From assembly GCF_002735645.1 (NCBI RefSeq), contig NZ_PDZG01000052.1, forward strand, positions 1-32,660: a stretch of 32,660 nt of DNA. The letters are read 5' to 3'. The notes under the pieces are model-generated. The model was given only the letters and a program-made list of their open reading frames with translations, did no database searches and had not been told where the DNA came from. Below, in pieces: positions 8,041 to 17,364 of this stretch; within the stretch, counting starts at the first letter, position 1, and every line of letters begins with the position of its first letter. The position numbers and the translations under genes were made by a program. This DNA comes from Iodobacter sp. BJB302 (lineage in GTDB: Bacteria; Pseudomonadota; Gammaproteobacteria; Burkholderiales; Chitinibacteraceae).

Positions 8041-9066
8041 TTATTCCCAGCTCAAAATAACCTTACCACTTTGTCCCGACAACATGGCCTCAAAGCCTTG
8101 CTCAAACTCATCTACATGGAAGTGGTGGGTAATAATCGGGGTGATATCGAGGCCAGATTGGATGAGGGCGACCATTTTGTACCAGGTCTCGAACATTTCA
8201 CGGCCGTAAATGCCTTTGATTTCCAGCCCTTTAAAAATAACCTGATTCCAGTCGATGGCGGTGTCGGCTGGCGGAATGCCTAAGAGCGCCACTTTGCCGC
8301 CGTGCTGCATGGTTTCCAGCATGGTGCGAAAAGCCTGTGGGTTGCCAGACATTTCCAAACCCACGTCAAAGCCTTCGGTCATTTTTAAGTCGGCCATCAC
8401 GTCTTTTAAATCTTCTTTTAAGACATTGACGGCGCGGGTTGCGCCCATTTTGCGGGCCAGATCGAGGCGGTATTCATTCACATCGGTGATCACCACATGG
8501 CGTGCGCCTACGTGTTTGGCAATCGCCACCGCCATAATGCCGATCGGGCCTGCGCCGGTAATCAATACGTCTTCGCCGACCATGTTGAAGGACAGGGCGG
8601 TATGTACGGCATTACCAAACGGATCGAAAATGGCGGCTAAATCGTCAGAAATATCATCCGGAATAGGGAAGGCATTAAAGGCAGGCAGCACCAGGTATTC
8701 GGCAAAAGCGCCGGGGCGATTCACGCCGACGCCGATGGTGTTGCGGCAAAGATGGCGGCGGCCTGCGCGGCAATTACGGCAATGGCCACAGGTGATATGG
8801 CCTTCGCCGGATACGCGATCGCCAATTTTAAAGCCTTGTACTTCTGAGCCAATTTCTACCACGGTGCCGACATATTCATGACCAACGTGCATGGGCACAG
8901 GGATGGTTTTTTGCGCCCAGTCATCCCATTTCCAGATATGAATATCGGTACCGCAGATGGCGGTTTTTTTAATTTTGATCAGCAGGTCGTTATGGCCGAT
9001 GGCAGGCTTTTCAACTTGATTCATCGTCAGGCCGGGTGCTGCTTCTAATTTGGATAAGGCTTTCAT
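8041..9066 (-). CDS. tdh: L-threonine 3-dehydrogenase
   Basis: A zinc-dependent medium-chain dehydrogenase that oxidises L-threonine to 2-amino-3-ketobutyrate with NAD. The 341 residues equal the E. coli length. Catalytic zinc ligands are Cys38 (ICGTD) and His63-Glu64 (GHEYVG). Structural zinc cysteines are at 93, 96, 99 and 107 (CGHCRNC...LC). The Rossmann glycine motif is TGAGPIG at about 170. Start ATG 9066 has GGAA 11-14 nt upstream. It works with kbl, which lies upstream on the same strand; the 230-nt gap between them holds a long inverted repeat that may uncouple their expression. Confidence 0.97.
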   Translation of the reverse strand: MKALSKLEAAPGLTMNQVEKPAIGHNDLLIKIKKTAICGTDIHIWKWDDWAQKTIPVPMHVGHEYVGTVVEIGSEVQGFKIGDRVSGEGHITCGHCRNCRAGRRHLCRNTIGVGVNRPGAFAEYLVLPAFNAFPIPDDISDDLAAIFDPFGNAVHTALSFNMVGEDVLITGAGPIGIMAVAIAKHVGARHVVITDVNEYRLDLARKMGATRAVNVLKEDLKDVMADLKMTEGFDVGLEMSGNPQAFRTMLETMQHGGKVALLGIPPADTAIDWNQVIFKGLEIKGIYGREMFETWYKMVALIQSGLDITPIITHHFHVDEFEQGFEAMLSGQSGKVILSWE

Positions 9067-9132
9067 CTGGTATTTCCATACAAGGAATTAGTGATTTTTC
9101 TGATAACAGTAGCTTTAGCTTGATAAACAGCT

Positions 9133-9243
9133 AAATCTTGAACCACAGAGTAAAAGGAGGACACAGAGTTTCACGGAGGAAACCACCCTTTGTTTTTCTC
9201 TGTGAAACTCTGTGCTCTCTGTGTCCTCTGTGGTTTAAGATTT
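9133..9243. repeat. Long imperfect inverted repeat between kbl and tdh (CACAGAG-type element)
   Basis: The arms 9133-9180 and 9196-9243 pair over 48 nt. Both ends match well (AAATCTT, then AACCACAGAG; and CACAGAGTTTCAC), with a mismatched centre; the loop is about 15 nt. The CACAGAG-rich sequence resembles intergenic palindromes scattered through many proteobacterial genomes (recalled). A diverged half copy occurs at 24491-24524. In the kbl-tdh transcript it would fold into a long hairpin, which could stabilise the upstream mRNA or reduce tdh expression (inference). Confidence 0.85.
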
Positions 9244-9296
9244 TGGACTCTTAGTTTTAGGCCAAAGCTTCTGTCAAATTTTTGTTTAAAGAGCCT

Positions 9297-10499
9297 TTAA
9301 GCAATCACTTTCAGTTCACGCCCTACCTTGATAAACGCGTCTACTGTTTTCTGGATTTGCTTTAGTGTGTGGCCTGCCGACATTTGGGTACGGATACGGG
9401 CTTTGCCCTTGGGTACGACAGGGAAAGAGAATCCAACCACGTAAACGCCTTCTTTAAGCAGCGCTGCCGATACGGCTCCAGCAAGGCGTGCATCGCCCAG
9501 CATCACGGGGATAATCGGGTGTTCGCCCGGCACCAAGGTAAAGCCTGCCTCAGACATGGCTTTACGGAAGTACTCTGCGTTGCGTTTTAACAGACTGCGC
9601 AGTGCAGCGCCTTCATCACTGGACAGAATTTCCAAAACCTTCAGGCTGGCGGCCGCGATGGCGGGGGCGAGGGTGTTGGAGAACAAATAAGGGCGTGAGC
9701 GTTGGCGTAGTAAAGCTATCATCGGCTTACGGCCGGAAACATAGCCGCCTGATGCGCCGCCCAAAGCTTTACCCAAGGTGCCGGTGTAAAGGTCAATGCG
9801 ATCCTGTACGCCGCACAATTCTGGTGTGCCCGCGCCGTTTTCGCCGATAAAGCCCACGGCGTGTGAATCGTCCACCATCACAATGGCGTTATAGCGCTCG
9901 GCTACATCGCAGAGGTCTTTCAGGTTGGCGATAATGCCATCCATTGAGAATACGCCATCTGTCACCACCAGCTTAAAGCGCGCGCCTGCTGCATCTGCGG
10001 CAATCAGCTGCGCTTCCAAGTCTTGCATATCATTGTTTTTGTAGCGGAAACGCTTGGCTTTGCACAGGCGCACACCATCAATAATGGAGGCGTGGTTCAG
10101 CTCGTCAGAGATCACCGCGTCTTCTTCGCCCAGCAATGTTTCAAATACGCCGCCATTGGCGTCAAAACAGCTGGAATACAAAATGGTGTCATCTGTTTTC
10201 AGAAAGCCAGAAATCGCCTGTTCTAAATCTTTATGAACTTGCTGTGTGCCACAGATAAAGCGCACCGAAGCGCAGCCATAGCCGTAATCGTCCATTCCCT
10301 GTTTGGCAGCTTCAATCAGACGTGCATCATCGGCCAGGCCCAGATAATTATTGGCGCAAAAATTGAGTACTTCCTGGCCGCTTTGCAGGGTGATATCTGC
10401 ACGCTGTTTGCTGGCAATCACACGCTCTGGCTTGGCAAAGCCATCGTTGTGGATTTGTTCGAGGGTGGCATTAAGGTGTGAAAGGTAAGCGTGATTCAT
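9297..10499 (-). CDS. kbl: Glycine C-acetyltransferase (2-amino-3-ketobutyrate CoA ligase)
   Basis: A PLP enzyme that cleaves 2-amino-3-ketobutyrate with CoA to glycine and acetyl-CoA, the second step after Tdh. It is about 400 residues, with the alpha-oxoamine synthase fold. Visible motifs are [28 protein letters not shown], the cofactor Asp-Ser-His in VDDSHAVG, and the PLP lysine in [14 protein letters not shown]. The start ATG 10499 is preferred because AGGA lies 5 nt before it. The in-frame ATG 10505 directly abuts that AGGA and would have no spacing. A palindrome lies 14-50 nt upstream. It forms a likely threonine-utilisation operon with tdh. Confidence 0.96.
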   Translation of the reverse strand: MNHAYLSHLNATLEQIHNDGFAKPERVIASKQRADITLQSGQEVLNFCANNYLGLADDARLIEAAKQGMDDYGYGCASVRFICGTQQVHKDLEQAISGFLKTDDTILYSSCFDANGGVFETLLGEEDAVISDELNHASIIDGVRLCKAKRFRYKNNDMQDLEAQLIAADAAGARFKLVVTDGVFSMDGIIANLKDLCDVAERYNAIVMVDDSHAVGFIGENGAGTPELCGVQDRIDLYTGTLGKALGGASGGYVSGRKPMIALLRQRSRPYLFSNTLAPAIAAASLKVLEILSSDEGAALRSLLKRNAEYFRKAMSEAGFTLVPGEHPIIPVMLGDARLAGAVSAALLKEGVYVVGFSFPVVPKGKARIRTQMSAGHTLKQIQKTVDAFIKVGRELKVIA

Positions 10500-10512
10500 A
10501 GTCATCCTGTGT

Positions 10513-10548
10513 GCGGGTCTATAATCTGATGCTCAGATTGTAGACCGC
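10513..10548. promoter_or_regulatory. Palindrome upstream of kbl; candidate operator or leader hairpin
   Basis: The arms 10513-10529 and 10533-10548 form a near-perfect inverted repeat (core GTCTATAATCTGA / TCAGATTGTAGAC) around TGC, with one bulge and one mismatch. It starts 14 nt upstream of the preferred kbl ATG. A TACAAT hexamer inside the minus-strand arm could be a -10 element, in which case the palindrome would overlap the promoter as an operator does. No convincing -35 accompanies it. Confidence 0.5.
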
Positions 10549-10610
10549 AGGCGGATGGGCGATCAGTAGCAGTTCTTACAAATAAATGATGCCTAACTGT
10601 TTTAGCTGCA

Positions 10611-10638
10611 TAAAAAAGGCCGGGCATTGCCCGGCCTT
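10611..10638 (-). terminator. Intrinsic terminator of the PEP-CTERM gene
   Basis: AAGGCCGGGCA (10616-10626) pairs perfectly with TGCCCGGCCTT (10628-10638). On the minus strand the stem is followed by a T tract (plus A tract 10612-10617). It lies 20 nt beyond the stop of the minus-strand PEP-CTERM gene and insulates kbl from it. Confidence 0.85.
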
Positions 10639-10657
10639 GTGTTTAAGCAATCAGCAT

Positions 10658-11281
10658 TTATTGAGTTTTGCGACGGCGTGCCGCGAATAATCCAATGATG
10701 CCCATGCCCATTAATGCGTAGGTTTCAGGTTCTGGAATGGGGGCCGTGGCGGTAGCAAGAGATAAATTATCCAGGCTGTATTGTTCCCCGTTTACTAATG
10801 CAGTGCCTTGTGTGCCGGCCATCAGTTTTAGTGATGTGAAGGCTGTGTCAGAAACCAAGCCAAAAAAGCCGCCGGTGGCGTATTTGCTGATTTCCTTAGG
10901 GACCAGATAATTACTGAAAGTATCGCCACTGAGCACCAGCTTGATGCCCATGCCTGGCTCATTGAGGGAGAGGTCAAAATCGCCGCCAATTCCAAGTAAT
11001 TTGGATGTGTAATTGATGCTGGTACTGTGTTTTTCGGTAAGCCGGTCAACTAATTTTCCGCCTGTCACGGTGTAGTTATGGGAAAAATCAGCAGGGTCTG
11101 TGGAGTTTGCTTTGATCGAAAGGCCTTTTATAAACGTGCCATCAGCAAAATCTTCGCCAGCAATAATGTTTTTAAGTGCTTTTGTCCATTCAGCTTTATC
11201 AGTAAATACTTTAACGCTGATTGCCTGTGCCGGAGCGGAAATAATCAGTGAGCTTAAAAGAACAGTAATGTAAGATTTCAT
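10658..11281 (-). CDS. PEP-CTERM sorting domain protein, function unknown
   Basis: A 207-residue exported protein. The signal peptide is about residues 1-20 (basic start, LLSSLIISAPAQA cleavage region). The middle is a beta-rich, Gly/Thr/Asn-rich region without a recognised domain. The C-terminus carries a standard sorting tripartite: PEPETYAL, a short membrane helix (MGMGIIGLFA) and the basic end RRRK. PEP-CTERM proteins are processed by exosortase (EpsH/XrtA-type) and are associated with exopolysaccharide and surface structures. No exosortase or polysaccharide gene is in this window, so the gene is an isolated substrate. Start ATG 11281 has ACAGG upstream. A terminator follows. Confidence 0.85.
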   Translation of the reverse strand: MKSYITVLLSSLIISAPAQAISVKVFTDKAEWTKALKNIIAGEDFADGTFIKGLSIKANSTDPADFSHNYTVTGGKLVDRLTEKHSTSINYTSKLLGIGGDFDLSLNEPGMGIKLVLSGDTFSNYLVPKEISKYATGGFFGLVSDTAFTSLKLMAGTQGTALVNGEQYSLDNLSLATATAPIPEPETYALMGMGIIGLFAARRRKTQ

Positions 11282-11728
11282 AAAAATAACCTGTGTTTGT
11301 AATTGAATGATTAAATTATATTCTATTTTTTAATTTTTTCTTTATTAAATTAAATTGGGTTTAATTATAAGAATTGTCTAATTAAGTGTGTATAGTTGTT
11401 TTAATGTATTGTTTTTATTTCTTACGGGTTAGGTGAAAATTCAATGGTTTTTTGAGTGTAAAATGAGGTAATTGTAAGTATCAATTGCTGGTTTTCTGTA
11501 TTTTAAATACAAATAATAAATATATGGTTTGGCATTCGGATAAAAATACAACAGCGCCCATGGCTTATTTTTGTGTTTTTATGCGATAGCGCTGTGATCT
11601 GCTCCATAGTAATGAGCGGCGATGAGTTGCTTTATGGACTCAATAGGGTTTGATTTTCCACATTTTTTGTTATGGCTAATGCTGAAAATGGAGGAGTTTG
11701 TTTTGTAAGAGAATACGGTTTGGGTAAT
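11282..11728. other. AT-rich intergenic region without a gene
   Basis: About 450 nt between the PEP-CTERM gene start and the glpT terminator, strongly AT-rich especially at 11300-11560. It should contain the minus-strand promoter of the PEP-CTERM gene. I see no credible ORF; short frames over 11672-11916 run antisense into glpT and are not supported. Confidence 0.6.
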
Positions 11729-11758
11729 AAAAAATGCCGCCCAAATTTGAGCGGCATT
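11729..11758 (-). terminator. Intrinsic terminator of glpT
   Basis: AATGCCGC (11733-11740) pairs with GCGGCATT (11751-11758) around a 10-nt loop. On the minus strand the stem runs into six T. It lies 25 nt after the glpT stop and probably ends the glpK-glpF-glpT transcript. Confidence 0.85.
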
Positions 11759-11782
11759 GCGTGTTTATTTCAGATTTCAGAT

Positions 11783-13165
11783 TTAACCCGCGGCTTTGGC
11801 CAGTGTGGGGTTCAGCATTTTTTCCTCGCGTTTGGTTTTATTGGCTGGCGTGTCGTGAAACATCGTCAGGGCCAGTAAAACCATTGCGGCAACGCAAGAG
11901 CCGATCAGCAGCATAAAGCCGCCATCCCAGCCAAAATGATCCACGGTGTAACCTACCACCGCGCTGGCGGCAACCGATCCGCCAAGGTAACCAAAGAGGC
12001 CGGTAAAGCCTGCTGCTGTACCTGCGGCTTTTTTTGGCGCCAGCTCCAGTGCATGCAGGCCAATCAGCATCACCGGGCCATAAATAAAGAAGCCAATGGC
12101 GATCAGAGAAAGCATGTCTACAGTAGGATTGCCTGCCGGGTTTAGCCAGTAAACAATGGTTGCGATGGTAACAAGGCCCATAAAGAACAAGCCCGTTGCG
12201 CCGCGATTGCCTTTAAATACTTTATCCGACATCCAGCCGCACAGCAGCGTGCCCGGAATGCCTGCCCATTCAAACAGAAAGTAAGCCCATGATGATTTAT
12301 CAACCGTAAAGTGCTTCACTTCTTTTAAATAGGTCGGTGCCCAATCCAGTACGCCGTAACGCAGCAGATAAACAAATACATTGGCAAAGGCAATGCACCA
12401 GAGCAGCTTATTGGGCAGGATGTATTTTTTAAAGATTTCTTTGGCGCTCAGCTCTACTTCATGCGCTTCGTTGTAATCTTTTGGATAGTCGTTTTTATAT
12501 TCTTCGACAGCAGGCAGGCCGCAGGATTGCGGGGTGTCGCGCATTACCACAAAGGCCAGCACCGCAATGGCAATGGCAGCCGCAGCAGGCACATAGAAGG
12601 CCGAGCGCCAATCGTTAAACCAGCCCATGCCTAAGATAAACAGCGGGCCTATCATGCCGCCGCCCACATTGTGAGCGCAGTTCCATACCGAAACTACCGA
12701 GCCGCGCTCTTTCTGGCTCCACCAGTGCACCATGGTACGGCCGCATGGCGGCCAGCCCATACCCTGTACCCAGCCGTTTAAAAACAGCAGTACAAACATA
12801 ATGGTGACGCTGGATGTGGCCCATGGCACAAAGCCCATAAAGAGGAAAATAGCCGCGGAAAGCAGCAGCCCAAGGCTTAAAAATACCCTTGGATTAGAGC
12901 GGTCTGATACTGCGCCCATTAAAAATTTAGATACTCCGTAAGCAATCGCCACACCCGACATGGCAAAGCCTAAATCGCCACGCGAATAGCCCTGTTCAAC
13001 TAAATAGGGCATGGCAAGTGAGAAATTTTTACGGACTAAATAGTAGCCCGCGTAGCCCAAGAAAATACCCAGGAAAATTTGCCAGCGTAAGCGCTTATAA
13101 GTGCTGTCAATTTTCTGCTCATCCATACGTGTGATATGGCTTGCAGGTTGTAAAAATTTAAACAT
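11783..13165 (-). CDS. glpT: Glycerol-3-phosphate transporter (MFS, Pi antiporter)
   Basis: An inner-membrane organophosphate:phosphate antiporter importing glycerol-3-phosphate. It has 460 residues and 12 predicted membrane segments. The GlpT/UhpT family signature runs through [37 protein letters not shown] and the helix-5 region [19 protein letters not shown]. The two substrate arginines expected in helices 1 and 7 fall in YYLVRKNF and [10 protein letters not shown]. Start ATG 13165 is chosen (AGGGA upstream; family N-terminus); the frame stays open upstream to 13216. It is the last gene of the glpK-glpF-glpT series, 118 nt after glpF. Confidence 0.95.
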   Translation of the reverse strand: MFKFLQPASHITRMDEQKIDSTYKRLRWQIFLGIFLGYAGYYLVRKNFSLAMPYLVEQGYSRGDLGFAMSGVAIAYGVSKFLMGAVSDRSNPRVFLSLGLLLSAAIFLFMGFVPWATSSVTIMFVLLFLNGWVQGMGWPPCGRTMVHWWSQKERGSVVSVWNCAHNVGGGMIGPLFILGMGWFNDWRSAFYVPAAAAIAIAVLAFVVMRDTPQSCGLPAVEEYKNDYPKDYNEAHEVELSAKEIFKKYILPNKLLWCIAFANVFVYLLRYGVLDWAPTYLKEVKHFTVDKSSWAYFLFEWAGIPGTLLCGWMSDKVFKGNRGATGLFFMGLVTIATIVYWLNPAGNPTVDMLSLIAIGFFIYGPVMLIGLHALELAPKKAAGTAAGFTGLFGYLGGSVAASAVVGYTVDHFGWDGGFMLLIGSCVAAMVLLALTMFHDTPANKTKREEKMLNPTLAKAAG

Positions 13166-13180
13166 GAAAAATCCCTGTGT

Positions 13181-13264
13181 ACAGGCATCGGAACAGGATG
13201 CCTGTATTGGAAACAAACCTCAGGAAAACGCTGGCAGACAACAGGCCTGCGGATAAAACCGCAG
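13181..13264. other. Two small hairpins between glpF and glpT
   Basis: ACAGGCATC (13181-13189) pairs with GATGCCTGT (13197-13205), and CTGCGG (13247-13252) with CCGCAG (13259-13264). Neither is followed by a T tract on the coding (minus) strand, so they look like mRNA processing or stability structures rather than terminators. Confidence 0.5.
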
Positions 13265-13283
13265 TTTTCCGGGCGGGTGAAGT

Positions 13284-13988
13284 TTAATGAATACCGTGGG
13301 CAAGGGCTGCAAGTGCGGCACCAATAACTGAGCCTGCAACAGGAATCCAGGCATAGCCCCAGTCGCTGTTGCGCTTGCCGGAGATTGGCAGAATGGCGTG
13401 CATCAGGCGCGGGCCTAAGTCACGGGCAGGGTTCATGGCGTAACCTGTTGTGCCGCCTAAAGAAACACCAATCCCCAGTACCAGCAGGGCTACCGGCAGG
13501 GCGTCAATGGCACCTAAAGACATTTTTGGCGCAACCATACTTAAAATTGCAAATACCAATACAAAGGTGGCGACAATTTCTGAAACCAGATTGCCCGCTA
13601 CATGGCGAATTGCCGGGCCGGTGCAAAATACGGCGAGCTTGGTGTCACCGCATTCGGTGCTTTCAAAGTGCTTGTGATAAATCAGCCACATCACAAAAGC
13701 GCCTGCCATACCACCCAGCATTTGCGCGATGATATAGCCAGCCACATCGCTCCATGCAAATTTACCAGCAACTGCCAAAGCAATGGTGACGGCGGGGTTG
13801 AGGTGGGCGCCACTAATGGCGGCCACGCTGAATACACCCACAAATACGGCCATGGCCCAGCCAAAGGCAATCACAATCAGGCCGCTGTTCTGGCCCTTGG
13901 TTTTATTGAGTAATACATTGGCGACAACGCCATTACCTAAAAGAACCAATAAAGCGGTGCCAATAAACTCGGCAAATAATGGAGTCAT
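13284..13988 (-). CDS. glpF: Glycerol uptake facilitator (aquaglyceroporin)
   Basis: An MIP-family channel for passive glycerol entry across the inner membrane. The 234 residues carry six membrane helices and both pore motifs: HLNPAVT in the first half and AMNPARD in the second. The Asp after NPAR is the usual GlpF marker against water-only aquaporins. Length is near E. coli GlpF (281) but shorter at the C-terminus. Start ATG 13988 (family N-terminus MTPLFAEFIGTALLVLLG) has GGAA upstream; the frame is open to 14129, but that extension is hydrophilic and unlike the family. The substrate passes to GlpK, encoded 180 nt upstream. Confidence 0.95.
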   Translation of the reverse strand: MTPLFAEFIGTALLVLLGNGVVANVLLNKTKGQNSGLIVIAFGWAMAVFVGVFSVAAISGAHLNPAVTIALAVAGKFAWSDVAGYIIAQMLGGMAGAFVMWLIYHKHFESTECGDTKLAVFCTGPAIRHVAGNLVSEIVATFVLVFAILSMVAPKMSLGAIDALPVALLVLGIGVSLGGTTGYAMNPARDLGPRLMHAILPISGKRNSDWGYAWIPVAGSVIGAALAALAHGIH

Positions 13989-14098
13989 TTGAATTCCAGT
14001 TTGAAGCGGGCAGAAGCCCGGATAATGAGGGTGTAGTTTGTTTTTGTACTTCAGGATTTTGATCGGAATAAATCCCGAATTAAGTCTGCTGATAAAGC

Positions 14099-14152
14099 GT
14101 GCCCGAAGCGGCGCTGAGCGACTCATCACTGTCGCCCGCAGCGCTTCGGGTG
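14099..14152. repeat. REP-like inverted repeat between glpK and glpF
   Basis: A stem with about 23-nt arms flanks TCATCACT. The outer part CCCGAAGCG (14102-14110) / CGCTTCGGG (14142-14150) is perfect, the middle is imperfect, and the inner GCGAC/GTCGC pairs again. It starts 15 nt after the glpK stop within the presumed operon and has no T tract. It could protect upstream glpK mRNA from 3' decay and make glpF/glpT expression lower or separate (inference). Confidence 0.7.
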
Positions 14153-14167
14153 CGCTCTGCAGTCCTC

Positions 14168-15673
14168 TTAATCCGCTTCGTGATTAGCCCAGGTTTTGGT
14201 GGCTTCTACTGCGCGGTGCCAGCCTTTCAGCAATTTGCCCGAGCCTTCTGCACTCATCTGGCTGCTGAAGCGTTTATCCAGCTGCCACTGGCTTTGCACG
14301 TCTTCAATGCTTTTCCAGTAGCCCACGGCAAGGCCGGCCAGGTAAGCCGCGCCCAGGGCGGTGGTTTCGGTGATTTTTGGGCGGATTACATCGGTGCCCA
14401 GGATATCGGCCTGAAATTGCATCAGTAATGGATTAACACTTGCACCGCCATCTACGCGCAGCTCAGGAATACTGATGCCTGCATCGGCTTCCATTGCTTT
14501 TAATACATCGGCGGTCTGGTAAGCAATGCTGTCGAGCGCAGCGCGGGCGATATGCGCTGATTTTGTGCCCAGCGTTGCGCCAAACAGTGAGCCGCGGGCA
14601 TCCTGATTCCAGTGCGGTGCGCCAAGGCCGGCAAAGGCGGGTACCAGATACACGCCATCGCTGTCTTTTACCTGGCCCGCTAATTCATTGACTTCGGAAG
14701 ACTTGCTAATCATGCCAAGGCCATCACGCAGCCATTGCACCACTGCGCCGCCGATAAAAATACTGCCTTCCAGTGCGTATTCAACCCGGTCACCAATTTG
14801 CCATGCGATGGTGGTGAGCAGATTGTTTTTAGAGATGATAGGGGTAACGCCCGTGTTCATCATCATAAAGCAGCCCGTGCCGTAGGTATTCTTCACCATG
14901 CCGGGGCGGGTGCATTGCTGGCCAAAGAGGGCCGCTTGCTGATCGCCTGCGATGCCGGATAAAGGCACGCGGCTGCCCAGCATTGATTCATGGGTGTAGC
15001 CGTAGATTTCGCTGGATGAGCGTACTTCCGGCAGGATGCTGGCAGGAATATCCATCAGCTCCAGCAGGTCTTTATCCCAAGTCAGTGTTTGAATATTAAA
15101 CAGCATGGTGCGGGATGCATTCGATACATCAGTCACATGCACTTCGCCGTGGGTGTAGTTCCAGATCAGCCAGCTGTCTATCGTGCCAAATGCCAGCTTG
15201 CCTGCATTAGCCAGCTCACGTGCGCCTTCTACATTATCTAAAATCCACTTGATCTTGCTGCCGGAAAAATACGCATCAACGGGCAGGCCGGTCTTGCTGC
15301 GGATCGATGCTTCAAGGCCCTGGGCTTTGATTTCATCGCAATAATGCGCGGTGCGGCGGTCTTGCCAGACGATGGCGTTATATACCGGCAGGCCGGTTTC
15401 ACGGTTCCACACCACGGTGGTTTCGCGCTGATTGGTAATGCCGATGCCGGCGATTTGGGTGCTGTCAATATTGGCGCGGGTAATGGCTTCGTGCGCTACT
15501 GTGGATTGCCCAACCCAGATTTCCAGCGCGTCGTGTTCTACCCAGCCCGGCTGAGGATAAATCTGTTTGAATTCTTTTTGCGCCATCGAAATGATGTCGC
15601 CTGCCTGATTAAACAAAATTGCGCGTGAGCTGGTTGTGCCCTGGTCAAGCGCCAAAATGTATTTGTTTTCCAC
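14168..15673 (-). CDS. glpK: Glycerol kinase
   Basis: Phosphorylates glycerol to sn-glycerol-3-phosphate with ATP in the cytosol. It has 501 residues (E. coli 502). FGGY-kinase features are the start [25 protein letters not shown], the Asp region [21 protein letters not shown], and the second-domain [14 protein letters not shown] with [18 protein letters not shown]. Start GTG 15673 is chosen because AAGGGG lies 7 nt upstream and homology begins there; the open frame to 15763 has no family support. It is first in the glpK-glpF-glpT series, with a long upstream region likely holding the promoter and GlpR sites. Confidence 0.97.
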   Translation of the reverse strand: MENKYILALDQGTTSSRAILFNQAGDIISMAQKEFKQIYPQPGWVEHDALEIWVGQSTVAHEAITRANIDSTQIAGIGITNQRETTVVWNRETGLPVYNAIVWQDRRTAHYCDEIKAQGLEASIRSKTGLPVDAYFSGSKIKWILDNVEGARELANAGKLAFGTIDSWLIWNYTHGEVHVTDVSNASRTMLFNIQTLTWDKDLLELMDIPASILPEVRSSSEIYGYTHESMLGSRVPLSGIAGDQQAALFGQQCTRPGMVKNTYGTGCFMMMNTGVTPIISKNNLLTTIAWQIGDRVEYALEGSIFIGGAVVQWLRDGLGMISKSSEVNELAGQVKDSDGVYLVPAFAGLGAPHWNQDARGSLFGATLGTKSAHIARAALDSIAYQTADVLKAMEADAGISIPELRVDGGASVNPLLMQFQADILGTDVIRPKITETTALGAAYLAGLAVGYWKSIEDVQSQWQLDKRFSSQMSAEGSGKLLKGWHRAVEATKTWANHEAD

Positions 15674-16481
15674 TTCTATCCCCTTTGCTTTAGCTGGCAA
15701 GCGATGTGTTATTGAGTGTGTTTTTATGGGTGAATTGTCGGCCTCACAGGCTGCATGAGGCAAGCAATTGAGTGCAGAAAAGGCTTGTTGTTTGTGTAAT
15801 GTTCTTTTCTGATCGTTTCTGATTTTAATCGTTGCAAACTTGTTTTATATCAGGGGATACCGCAACTTGTAATCGAGAAAAAATGACTACAAAAGCGAAA
15901 AGGTGAGGTTTTACGCGGCGTGCAGCGGGGTAAATGTTTTTTTAGATTTGTTGCATTTTTATGCGAAATGAGAAAAAAACAGTTCGGCTCAAGGAAAATT
16001 TTCTGTTTTTTTGTACGTGCGACTTCTCGTTTTTGATTGAAAGGTGTGTTTTTCTCTGCATAAGGGGCGTTGGATATCAAATATTCTTGTTTCAGTGAGG
16101 AAGGCCAGTAGGGGATTGTTGAGGGGGGGCTCGTTGATCTACAAAAAAGACCTATTTAGTGCCTTCGGCACGTTGATTTAGGGGCGGTAGCCACGCGGGG
16201 CCTTTTCTTGCTTCGCCAAGAAACGAAGCCAAGCGACAAACTCAAATACACGAAAACCCCTCCGTTGCGGACAGTTGGCGGCGGGTGGGATTGGCTGGAT
16301 CCTCCTTCCCAAGCGATCCCCCGCCCCGCTTGTTCTTCGCTCCGGCGTGTTTCAAGGTGATTTTAAAAAGCCCTATGCAAAGAGCGTGGTGGTTATGCAT
16401 TTTCGCTGTTTGCTAATGAAAAAATGATTTGCTTAGCGCAGAGGGGCTTCCACCCTCCCCACAAAACCCAGCATCAATCCC
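15674..16481. other. Long non-coding gap between glpR and glpK with hairpins and degenerate repeat
   Basis: 808 nt with no credible gene. The glpK-proximal half (15780-16060) is AT-rich and should carry the glpK promoter. TGCGAAA at 15962-15968 and GCGAAAA at 15895-15901 resemble half-sites also seen upstream of glpD. The middle (16159-16340) is GC-richer and unlike its flanks. It holds a tight hairpin GTGCC-TTC-GGCAC (16159-16171) and TTTCTTG-CTTCGC-CAAGAAA (16204-16223). The surrounding sequence resembles decayed intergenic repeats recalled from Betaproteobacteria. Confidence 0.5.
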
Positions 16482-17252
16482 TTATTGAGGTGTTTCTGCA
16501 ATATAGAGCTGGGTTTTTGATTCTTTAATCACCGCATCCATGGCTGCATCTACAGGCTGGTCGGTAAAGAGGGCTGTGATTTGCGATAAATGACCCTGGC
16601 GTGCGAGGGCGGGGCGGCCAAATTTGGAGTGGTCTGCCACTAAAAAAACATGCCTTGATTGTTTGATAATTGCTTCAGCAGTACGCACTTCCCTGAAATC
16701 AAAATCGCGCAGCGTGCCGTCGGCTTCGATGCTGGAAATGCCGATAATGCCGTAATCCACTTTAAACTGATTGATAAAGTCGATGGTGGCCTCGCCGGTA
16801 ATGCCTCGGTCCCTGCCGCGCACCATGCCCCCCGCAATAATCACTTCGCACTCATGGTATGTGCACATGATGGCGGCGACATTCAGATTATTGGTAATCA
16901 CATGCAGGCCGCGATGATGGCGCAGTGCTTTGGCCACTTCTTCGGTGGTGGTGCCAAGGTTAATAAATAAAGACGCATTATTGGGAATATGCGCCGCAAC
17001 CAACTCAGCGATTCTTTGTTTTTCTTCGATCAGCAACACTTGCCTGGCTGCATAGGCCACGTTTTCTACGCTGGATAAGGTGCTAACACCGCCATGCAGT
17101 TTTTGCACCAGCTTGTTTTCAACCAGCTGGTGAATATCACGGCGTATGGTTTGCTGCGTGACATCAAAGTGTTCTGCCAGTTTTTCAACGCTGACATAAG
17201 CCTCTCTTTGCACCCATTTTAAAAGTTCCTGCTGGCGTAGATTCAAAATCAT
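16482..17252 (-). CDS. glpR: DeoR-family glycerol-3-phosphate regulon repressor
   Basis: A 256-residue DeoR-type repressor that should release DNA when glycerol-3-phosphate rises. The N-terminal winged helix-turn-helix (about 3-57) reads RQQELLKWVQREAYVSVEKLAEHFDVTQQTIRRDI, with the TIRRD recognition segment typical of the family. The sugar-phosphate sensor domain follows, with LGTTTEEVAKAL, TNNLNVA and GGMVRGRDRGITG at about 130-150. Length matches E. coli GlpR (252). It is divergent from glpD across 215 nt and lies beside glpK, so the glp genes on both sides are the natural targets. Confidence 0.93.
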   Translation of the reverse strand: MILNLRQQELLKWVQREAYVSVEKLAEHFDVTQQTIRRDIHQLVENKLVQKLHGGVSTLSSVENVAYAARQVLLIEEKQRIAELVAAHIPNNASLFINLGTTTEEVAKALRHHRGLHVITNNLNVAAIMCTYHECEVIIAGGMVRGRDRGITGEATIDFINQFKVDYGIIGISSIEADGTLRDFDFREVRTAEAIIKQSRHVFLVADHSKFGRPALARQGHLSQITALFTDQPVDAAMDAVIKESKTQLYIAETPQ

Positions 17253-17364
17253 GCTGCGTCTCGTTGGCTGAAAAGAGTTGTACAGAGTTTAACAAGCCAT
17301 TGTGGACAATGCGATGGGGGAAGCTTACAAGATGCAAAAAAGGGTATAGGGGTTTTCCATAGCA

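Noticed and set aside
8255-8881. 208-residue plus-strand frame opposite tdh
   Set aside because: Antisense shadow of a conserved gene, with biased composition and no homology pattern.
11672-11916. Short plus-strand frames at the glpT 3' end
   Set aside because: They run through the glpT terminator and antisense into glpT, and lack any independent support.
15850-16080. 76-residue minus-strand frame upstream of glpK
   Set aside because: Lys/Phe-rich translation of AT-rich promoter DNA, no ribosome-binding site and no domain pattern.
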